DNA from: Candidatus Aminicenantes bacterium UBA2199
GTDB taxonomy: Bacteria; Acidobacteriota; Aminicenantia; UBA2199
Direction: 5' to 3'
NCBI GenBank assembly: GCA_002327965.1
Contig: DCVB01000128.1
Location: 1 to 7,682, forward strand
DNA length: 7,682 nt
Shown here: piece by piece, positions 1 through 4,715 of the stretch
How the letters are laid out: each line of letters opens with the position of its first letter
Position numbering within the stretch: position 1 is the first letter of the stretch
Program-made: the position numbers and the translations under genes
Notes under the pieces: generated by a model
Database searches by the model: none
What the model was told of the DNA's origin: nothing
The model's input: the letters and a program-made list of their open reading frames with translations, nothing else

Positions 1-638
1 CTCAGGCGGATGATCTCCACCCCGCGCACGCGCTGCAGCTCTTTGGTCAGGCCGAGCAGGGTCTGGCGCGGGAACAGGTCGTACCCGTAGGAAGAGAGAT
101 TGATGCCGGTGAGCACCAGTTCGTGGTAGCCCAGGGATGCATAATACCGGGCCTTGGCCAGGACTGCCTTCGTTTCCAGGCTGCGCGCCTTGCCGCGCAG
201 CGAGGGGACGATGCAGTACGAGCAGCGGAAATTGCAGCCGTCCTGGATCTTGAGGAAGACCCGCGAGCGGAAAGCCGAATGAAAGACCAGGCGGCTGTCC
301 AGGGGAAAGAGGTCGCAGACCGTTTCCACCAGGAGCTCTTTCTGGCGGTTGTCAAAAAAAAAATACTCGCGGTACTTGTTCTCCATGGCCGAGCGGTCGC
401 GGCTGACGGCGCAGCCGGCGACGAGCCACTTGACGCCGGTATGGCGGTAGGAACGGGCGACGAAGCGCAGCACGTCCTTCTCCGCCTTCTCGGTGACGCT
501 GCAGGTGTTGACGATGCCGAACGCGGCCTCGGCGGCGCGGGTGGTGCGCTCGTAGCCGCGCTTTTCCAGCTCGATGATCCACTCCTGGATCTCGGCCTGG
601 TTGCTGCGGCAGCCGAAGCATTCGACGACGAACTTCAT
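1..638 (-). CDS. mtaB: tRNA (t6A37-C2)-methylthiotransferase, MtaB-like, 3' part cut by window edge
   Basis: Radical SAM methylthiotransferase; MtaB converts t6A to ms2t6A at position 37 of ANN-decoding tRNAs in the cytosol. Only the first 212 residues are in the window, about half of the usual 420-450. Visible are the N-terminal MTTase domain with its three cluster cysteines (C10 in CFGC, C46 in VNTCSVT, C76 in AGC) and the radical SAM triad CxxxCxxC at C135, C139 and C142 in the block KIQDGCNFRCSYCIVP, followed by a typical RGKARS stretch. The VNTCSVTEKAEKD wording favours MtaB over MiaB or RimO, but the distinguishing C-terminal part is missing. The ATG overlaps the purE stop (ATGA), so translation is probably coupled; a GGAGG directly touches the ATG (639-643), too close to be an ideal site. 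A run of ten A/T bases at 354-363 encodes Tyr-Phe-Phe-Phe; the frame is intact across it. Confidence 0.82.
   Translation of the reverse strand, partial: MKFVVECFGCRSNQAEIQEWIIELEKRGYERTTRAAEAAFGIVNTCSVTEKAEKDVLRFVARSYRHTGVKWLVAGCAVSRDRSAMENKYREYFFFDNRQKELLVETVCDLFPLDSRLVFHSAFRSRVFLKIQDGCNFRCSYCIVPSLRGKARSLETKAVLAKARYYASLGYHELVLTGINLSSYGYDLFPRQTLLGLTKELQRVRGVEIIRL
354..363. repeat. 10-base A/T homopolymer inside mtaB
   Basis: Ten consecutive A on the plus strand (T on the coding strand) within the mtaB-like gene, coding for the Phe triplet around residues 93-95. Conserved motifs before it (VNTCSVT, AGC) and after it (KIQDGC) are in the same frame, so the sequence as given is unbroken. The length is enough for polymerase or replication slippage. 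Confidence 0.9.
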
Positions 639-1138
639 CCTCCCCCCAGCCTCTCCTTCAGCTTGCGGCTCTTGGCCAGTACGCCCGCCCGCTGATCGGC
701 GCGGTAGTTCTGCAGCCGCTCCCTCAGGCCGGGGTCGTTGCCGGCCAGCATCTCGGCGGCGAACAGCGCCGCGTTGAGGGCGCCGGACTCACCGATGCCG
801 AAGACGGCCACCGGCACGCCGGAGGGCATCTGCACCATGGCCAGCAGCGAGTCGAGACCGGAAAGCGGCGAGGCCATGGGCACGCCCAGGACCGGCAGCA
901 GGGTATGGCCGGCCACCACGCCGGGGAGATGAGCGGCGCCGCCGGCGGCGGCGATGATCACCTGCACGCCGCTCTTCTCGAAGGCGCGAACGAGCTCCAG
1001 GGTGCGCTCGGGGGTGCGGTGGGCCGAACTGACCTCGACCTCGACCTCGACCTGCAGCCGGCGCAGCAGTTCGATCCCCTTCTCCAGGGCAGGGAAGTCG
1101 GAATCCGACCCCATCAGCAAGGCGACGCGCGGGCTCAT
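635..1138 (-). CDS. purE: N5-carboxyaminoimidazole ribonucleotide mutase (class I PurE)
   Basis: Catalyses N5-CAIR to CAIR, step 6 of bacterial de novo purine synthesis; cytosolic and usually octameric. The 167 residues match the normal family length of 160-175. Family landmarks are all visible: MGSDSD at 9-14 (phosphate and ribose binding), SAHRTP at 38-43 with the probable catalytic His40, AAAGGAAHLPG at 63-73, and LPVLGVP at about 81-87. The strand before SAHRTP is a Val-Glu alternation (residues 30-36) written by a tandem hexamer, yet spacing to the catalytic loop looks normal. It starts at an ATG overlapping the purD stop by four bases, with a GGAG six bases upstream (1145-1148) inside purD. 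It ends in a four-base overlap with mtaB. No purK is seen here; the partner that makes N5-CAIR would have to be encoded elsewhere. Confidence 0.96.
   Translation of the reverse strand: MSPRVALLMGSDSDFPALEKGIELLRRLQVEVEVEVSSAHRTPERTLELVRAFEKSGVQVIIAAAGGAAHLPGVVAGHTLLPVLGVPMASPLSGLDSLLAMVQMPSGVPVAVFGIGESGALNAALFAAEMLAGNDPGLRERLQNYRADQRAGVLAKSRKLKERLGGG
1031..1053. repeat. Hexamer tandem repeat (gacctc, nearly four copies) inside purE
   Basis: Three perfect gacctc units plus five bases of a fourth. On the coding strand they read GAG GTC repeated, encoding alternating Glu and Val just before the SAHRTP loop of PurE. Because the unit is six bases, gain or loss of copies would keep the frame but change the strand length. 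Confidence 0.9.
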
Positions 1139-2397
1139 TTACGGCTCCAGCCGATGTCGCGGCGGAAAACCATGCCCTCAAAGGCGACGAACGATATGCC
1201 GTCGTAGATCTTGGCCATGGCCTCCTTCAGGGTCGGCCCGCTGGCGCAGACGTTCAGGACGCGGCCGCCGGCGCTGACCAGCCCCTCCGCCTCCTGCGCG
1301 GTGCCGGCATGGAACACCTCCACTCCCAGCGATTTGGCGCGCTCCAGCCCTTCGATGGGGTGGCCGCCGGTGTATTTTTTCGGGTAGCCGCGGGAGGCGA
1401 GGACGACGCAGCCGGCGACGTTCTCGTCCCAGTCGGCGGGGACATCGAACAGGTTCTGGTCGGCCGCCCCCTCCAGGATGTCGACCAGGTCGCTCTTCAG
1501 GCGCATCAGCACCACCTGCGTCTCCGGATCGCCGAAGCGGGCATTGAACTCCAGCACCTGCGGGCCTTCGCGGGTGATCATCAGCCCGGCGTAGAGCAGG
1601 CCCCGGTACTCCTTGTTCTCGAACTTCAGCCCGGCGACCGTCGGCTGGATGATGGACTTCATGATCTGGTTGAACAGTTCGCGGTTGATCTGCGGCGCCG
1701 GCGAGATGGCTCCCATGCCGCCGGTATTCGGCCCCTTGTCGCCATCCAGGGCCTTTTTGTAGTCCATGGACGTGGCCAGGGGAAAGATGCGCTTGCCGTC
1801 GCAGACGGCCATGAACGACATCTCGCTGCCGGCGACGAAATCCTCGACCACCACGCGCTCCCCCGATTTTCCGTACTTGCCCTCCACCATGATCTCGTTG
1901 ACGGCGTCGGCCGCATCCTCCGGGTTCCGGCAGATGTAAACCCCCTTGCCGGCGGCCAGGCCGTCGGCTTTGACCACCAGCGGGAACTGGGCGCGGGAAA
2001 AATGCTCCAGCGCCTCGGCGGCGGCGGCGAACACCTTGAACTCCGGGGTGGGGATATTGTTCTTGCGCATGAACTCCTTGGCGAAGGACTTGGAGGTCTC
2101 GATCATGGCCGCCTTCTGGCTGGGGCCGAAGATCTTGAGGTTGCGGTTGTTGAACTCGTCGACGATGCCCAGGGCCAGCGGCTGCTCGGGGCCGATGACG
2201 GTCAGGTCGATCTGGTGCTCCTGGGCGAAATCGGCCAGCTCGATGATGCTGGCGGGCTTGATGTCGACCCGTTCGGCCAGTTGCGTCATGCCGGGATTGC
2301 CCGGGGCGGCGAAGATCTTGGTCACCCGCTTCGACTGGGAAATCTTCCATACCAGGGCGTGCTCGCGGCCGCCGGAACCGACGATCAGGATTTTCAT
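1135..2397 (-). CDS. purD: Phosphoribosylamine-glycine ligase (GAR synthetase)
   Basis: ATP-dependent ligation of glycine to phosphoribosylamine, step 2 of de novo purine synthesis; cytosolic. The 420 residues equal the usual monofunctional length. In order: the N-terminal GSGGREHAL loop at 7-15, GPEQPLALG at 69-77, the ATP-grasp segment with ADGLAAGKGV at 144-153, GPNTGGMGA at 222-230, the metal-binding EFNARFGDPE at 283-292, and the C-terminal GAR synthetase domain with YTGGHP at 342-347. No key residue appears missing. The ATG is supported by an AAGGAG Shine-Dalgarno at 2403-2408 and by the family's normal beginning (MKILIVGSGG). First gene of a purD-purE-mtaB unit, with its own promoter in the 73-base gap after the membrane protein gene. 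Its stop overlaps the purE start. Confidence 0.98.
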   Translation of the reverse strand: MKILIVGSGGREHALVWKISQSKRVTKIFAAPGNPGMTQLAERVDIKPASIIELADFAQEHQIDLTVIGPEQPLALGIVDEFNNRNLKIFGPSQKAAMIETSKSFAKEFMRKNNIPTPEFKVFAAAAEALEHFSRAQFPLVVKADGLAAGKGVYICRNPEDAADAVNEIMVEGKYGKSGERVVVEDFVAGSEMSFMAVCDGKRIFPLATSMDYKKALDGDKGPNTGGMGAISPAPQINRELFNQIMKSIIQPTVAGLKFENKEYRGLLYAGLMITREGPQVLEFNARFGDPETQVVLMRLKSDLVDILEGAADQNLFDVPADWDENVAGCVVLASRGYPKKYTGGHPIEGLERAKSLGVEVFHAGTAQEAEGLVSAGGRVLNVCASGPTLKEAMAKIYDGISFVAFEGMVFRRDIGWSRK

Positions 2398-2402
2398 CTT
2401 GT

Positions 2403-2408
2403 CTCCTT
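2403..2408 (-). promoter_or_regulatory. Shine-Dalgarno of purD
   Basis: AAGGAG on the minus strand, five bases before the purD ATG. It is the clearest ribosome binding site in the window and contrasts with the FHA and kinase starts, which appear to have none in the transcript. Confidence 0.8.
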
Positions 2409-2420
2409 GCTCAGGGATGA

Positions 2421-2449
2421 ATTATAGATAAAAACGAGCCGCTGCACAA
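2421..2449 (-). promoter_or_regulatory. Putative sigma70-type promoter of purD-purE-mtaB
   Basis: Read on the minus strand: a perfect TATAAT at 2421-2426, a 17-base spacer, and TTGTGC at 2444-2449 as a weak -35 (three of six matches). Transcription would start near 2414, giving a leader of about 17 bases that holds the purD Shine-Dalgarno. The site lies in the only gap between the membrane protein gene and purD. No G-box or PurR-like operator was recognised. Confidence 0.6.
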
Positions 2450-2470
2450 GGCCAACGGGGGCGGGCGCGG

Positions 2471-4093
2471 TCATTCGCTGGTGAAATACAGGGGGTTGGC
2501 GGCCAGGAAGGCATCGCTGAACAGGTCGCGCACCACGCTGCCCTGCAGGTCCCGGGAGAGGGGAAAGCCGGCGTAATACAGCAGGGTGGGGAACAGGTCG
2601 TCCAGGCGCACGCTTTCCAGGTACAGGCCCTTCTTCAGGGCCGACTTCTCGTACATCAGGAAGGCCCCCTGCGCGTCCGGGGGCCTGAACACGTAGACGT
2701 CGCGGCGGCCGAGGTAGTTGACCATGATGCGCCGCCAGATGGGCATGGGGACGACCTCATGCAGGTTCAGCACCAGCAGCAGCTCGTTGTCGCCCATGGC
2801 ACCGATGATCTTGCCGATGACCGAGTCATAAAACTCGTAGTATTTGTCCAGGATCCAGCCGTATTTCCGGCTCTGTTCCTCGTCGACGAGGTTGCCGAAG
2901 TTCTCCGGGCGGGCATAATGGTAATAATGGGCGTTGATGCTGGCCAGGCCCCTGAGTTGCACCAGCGAATAGCGGTAGTCCATCGACTTCAGCTCCGGGA
3001 TCCGCTTGCGCAGGAAGCTGTCGTAGAAAAACGTTTTCTTCAGCACATCCAGCTTGGGGTCGGCGTTCTCCAGCGTGGGTGAAAAGAACTGCACGAAGGC
3101 GTTGTTTTTTTTCAGGTTTTTCCCCGCATACGGCGGCCAGGCCGGCGGCACGAGCATGGAGAAGGTCTTGAAGCCGTTGTGCTCGTAAAAGCCGCGGATG
3201 TGGTCGCTGGGGGGGGCCGCGGTCTCCTTGTAGAAATAGGTCACGCCGAGTTTCTCGGAATTGCGGAAGAAAATATAGCGCGGGGCGATGTCGAACACCT
3301 GGGGCACTTCGCGGCAGCGGTACTTGAAGGCGGAATGGACGGCGGCGGCCGACGGCGGTTCGCCGCTGAGCAGCACGTTGAGCAGCGACAGGTCCATGTT
3401 GGGCCGGTAGGTGTTCAGGCGGCCGACCACGCCGTTGTTGCGGATCCAGTTCAGGTTCCGCAGCGTCTGCTCCTGGGAAGAACTGAGCAGGTTGTTCAGC
3501 GACAAGCCGTCCATGATCACGATATTGAGCTGGCGGACGGGCGTCATCACCGGGGCGGTGTATTTCACCGCCTTGGGCGGCGGCGGCTGCCAGCGCGTGA
3601 CCAGGGCGTAAACGGCCAGGCCGTCGGCCAGCAGCAGCAGCAGGAAGAAAACGTGCAGCCATTTCTTGCGCTGCGAACGGACGAACACGAAGACCATGCC
3701 CAGCAGCAGCACCATGAAATGCAGCAGCAGGACCTTGATATAGCGCAGCCGGGCGGCGGCGCTGAAAAAATCGTGGTAATAGTCGTAATTGGCGTAGAAG
3801 ACGATGGCAACGACCAGCATGGTGAACGAGAGGAAGTAGACCGCCGAGGGGGGGTTGAAAATACCGATGGGATAGCGGCGCTCGGCGAAGAACTGCACGA
3901 CGAAGAAGGTCAGGGCGATGACGATGAACCACAGGGGGCCGTAGTAGTTCAGCAGGCCGAGGCAGAGCGGCAGCAGGGCGGCGGGGGCGATGGCGACCGC
4001 GGGATTGAGCAGCCCGATCAGGCAGGCGGAGAAAAAAGTGAAGACGCCGGCGGCGAAGGCGAAATGGAGGACCAATCGGGCCGAACGCAGCAA
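2471..4093 (-). CDS. Membrane-anchored alkaline-phosphatase-superfamily (phosphodiesterase/sulfatase-like) protein, probably degenerate
   Basis: 540 residues. The first 170 hold five or six hydrophobic segments (about 9-29, 32-50, 54-70, 83-100, 118-138, 145-166), then a Pro-rich linker (PPPP at 170-173) and a globular domain predicted outside the cytoplasmic membrane. The fold is suggested by NIVIMDG at 190-196, an S/T-G entry (LLSGEPPS, 241-248), HYYHYARP at 389-396, LNLHE at 442-446 and the typical tail LDDLFPTLLYYAGFP at 498-511. Aligned by eye, Asp195, His389 and His445 remain, but the usual nucleophile Thr appears to be Asp234, the Asp four before His389 is Ser385, the Asp of the DH pair is Leu444, and the late GxH histidine is absent. 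This points to a pseudoenzyme or altered chemistry; substrate unknown. The start is TTG one base after the FHA stop with no strong Shine-Dalgarno; no ATG or GTG fits, so coupled reinitiation is inferred. Confidence 0.7.
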   Translation of the reverse strand: MLRSARLVLHFAFAAGVFTFFSACLIGLLNPAVAIAPAALLPLCLGLLNYYGPLWFIVIALTFFVVQFFAERRYPIGIFNPPSAVYFLSFTMLVVAIVFYANYDYYHDFFSAAARLRYIKVLLLHFMVLLLGMVFVFVRSQRKKWLHVFFLLLLLADGLAVYALVTRWQPPPPKAVKYTAPVMTPVRQLNIVIMDGLSLNNLLSSSQEQTLRNLNWIRNNGVVGRLNTYRPNMDLSLLNVLLSGEPPSAAAVHSAFKYRCREVPQVFDIAPRYIFFRNSEKLGVTYFYKETAAPPSDHIRGFYEHNGFKTFSMLVPPAWPPYAGKNLKKNNAFVQFFSPTLENADPKLDVLKKTFFYDSFLRKRIPELKSMDYRYSLVQLRGLASINAHYYHYARPENFGNLVDEEQSRKYGWILDKYYEFYDSVIGKIIGAMGDNELLLVLNLHEVVPMPIWRRIMVNYLGRRDVYVFRPPDAQGAFLMYEKSALKKGLYLESVRLDDLFPTLLYYAGFPLSRDLQGSVVRDLFSDAFLAANPLYFTSE

Positions 4094-4094
4094 T

Positions 4095-4616
4095 TTACTT
4101 TTCGAAAGCCTGCGACGTGGTGATGAGCATCAGCGTGGTCTGGCCGATCTTGAATTCCGTCTGATCGGTGATCTCGGTGATGGATACCTTGTCGTCGTTG
4201 ATGAAGGTGCCGTTGGTGCTGCCCAGGTCGCGCAGGAATATCTTTTCGTTGCGTACCTCGATGGCCAGGTGCTTGCGCGAAACCTCCTTGTCGGGGATGA
4301 TCAGGTCGACCTTGCCGCGGCCGATCAGGACGTAGGGCTTGTTCAGGTGGTAGATGAAGCCGGCGCGGGCGCCCTTGATCACGGCGACCGAGATTTTGCG
4401 GTCGTCGGGAAGCTTCAAATTCTCGTTGATCCACAGCGAATCCTCGACCTTCTGCTGGATGATCTTGGCCGTGTCCTTCTTGCTGGACGAATCTCCCTTG
4501 GCCTCCATGACCTCGAAGACCGTCTGGCAGCGGGAACACTTGAGCTTGCTCTTGCCCTTGACCTTGTCCTCGGGTATCTCGTACTTGGCCTTGCATTGCG
4601 GGCATTCGATTATCAT
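4095..4616 (-). CDS. Zinc-ribbon (MJ0042-type) / FHA domain protein
   Basis: 173 residues, cytosolic, no signal or membrane segment. Residues 1-36 form a small zinc ribbon of the MJ0042 type with CPQC at 5-8 and CSRC at 27-30. A Lys/Ser-rich linker follows (38-60), then an FHA domain (about 75-168) with all core residues: IGRG at 98-101, SRKH at 113-116 and GSTNGTF at 132-138. FHA domains bind phosphothreonine peptides, so a Ser/Thr kinase or its target is the likely partner; none is encoded here. The ATG is supported because the ribbon normally begins within a few residues of the N-terminus. An extended -10 promoter ends six bases upstream, so the ATG is itself the predicted transcription start. 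It sits one base ahead of the membrane protein gene and is presumably co-transcribed with it. Confidence 0.9.
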   Translation of the reverse strand: MIIECPQCKAKYEIPEDKVKGKSKLKCSRCQTVFEVMEAKGDSSSKKDTAKIIQQKVEDSLWINENLKLPDDRKISVAVIKGARAGFIYHLNKPYVLIGRGKVDLIIPDKEVSRKHLAIEVRNEKIFLRDLGSTNGTFINDDKVSITEITDQTEFKIGQTTLMLITTSQAFEK

Positions 4617-4622
4617 GGCCGA

Positions 4623-4652
4623 ATTATAGCACCTTTAAAAAAAATTAGTCAA
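4623..4652 (-). promoter_or_regulatory. Strong extended -10 promoter of the FHA/membrane protein unit
   Basis: Read on the minus strand: TTGACT at 4647-4652 (five of six -35 matches), an 18-base spacer containing an A/T tract (4637-4644), a TG element and a perfect TATAAT at 4623-4628 (TGCTATAAT). Counting six bases beyond the -10 puts +1 on A4616, the first base of the FHA ATG, preceded by a pyrimidine as initiators prefer. No Shine-Dalgarno could then be in the message. Confidence 0.75.
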
Positions 4653-4653
4653 T

Positions 4654-4675
4654 CGGGGCAGCGATTTTTGCCCCG
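4654..4675. promoter_or_regulatory. Inverted repeat between divergent -35 boxes, candidate operator
   Basis: Perfect 7-bp arms CGGGGCA (4654-4660) and TGCCCCG (4669-4675) separated by 8 bases. It begins two bases from the leftward -35 and ends five bases from the rightward -35, so a bound dimer could touch both promoters. No T-run directly follows an arm on either strand, so it is not a standard intrinsic terminator. The binding protein is not identifiable from this window. Confidence 0.5.
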
Positions 4676-4679
4676 CGCA

Positions 4680-4708
4680 TTGACTTCCCAGGTCCCTTTC
4701 CCTACAAT
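4680..4708 (+). promoter_or_regulatory. Promoter of the hybrid histidine kinase
   Basis: TTGACT at 4680-4685 (five of six), a 17-base spacer and TACAAT at 4703-4708 (five of six). The predicted +1 is 4715 or 4716, at or one base before the kinase ATG. The GGAGG at 4711-4715 would then be mostly outside the message, and it touches the ATG with no spacing anyway. Confidence 0.72.
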
Positions 4709-4715
4709 CGGGAGG

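Noticed and set aside
47..621. Frames at 47-355 and 352-621 on the minus strand meeting at the A/T run, resembling a frameshifted gene
   Set aside because: The true frame passes unbroken through the run, with mtaB motifs before and after it; these two are out-of-frame shadows.
1309..2427. 372-codon open frame on the plus strand opposite purD
   Set aside because: It has no recognisable domain and is composition-driven; purD on the other strand is complete and motif-perfect.
2428..2470. Intrinsic terminator after the membrane protein gene, suggested by a T-run on the minus strand
   Set aside because: Only a 3-bp GCC/GGC stem could be found before the T-run, and the region overlaps the purD promoter.
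2826..3932. 368-codon alternative frame inside the membrane protein gene, plus the opposite-strand frame at 3179-4123
   Set aside because: Both are low-complexity Arg/Ala/Pro-rich or Gly/Val/Gln-rich shadows; the chosen frame has membrane segments and superfamily motifs.
4637..4675. Inverted repeat plus A/T tract read as a minus-strand terminator
   Set aside because: The T-run starts about nine bases after the stem, with a -35 box between, so the spacing does not fit an intrinsic terminator.
4668..4682. TTG codons at 4668 and 4680 as earlier kinase starts
   Set aside because: Both lie in or upstream of the -35 box, so they would not be in the message from the recognised promoter.
3990..4715. 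Open frame extending the kinase upstream by 242 codons
   Set aside because: It runs antisense through the FHA gene and both promoters, has no PAS or other recognisable domain, and the family-like part starts after ATG 4716.
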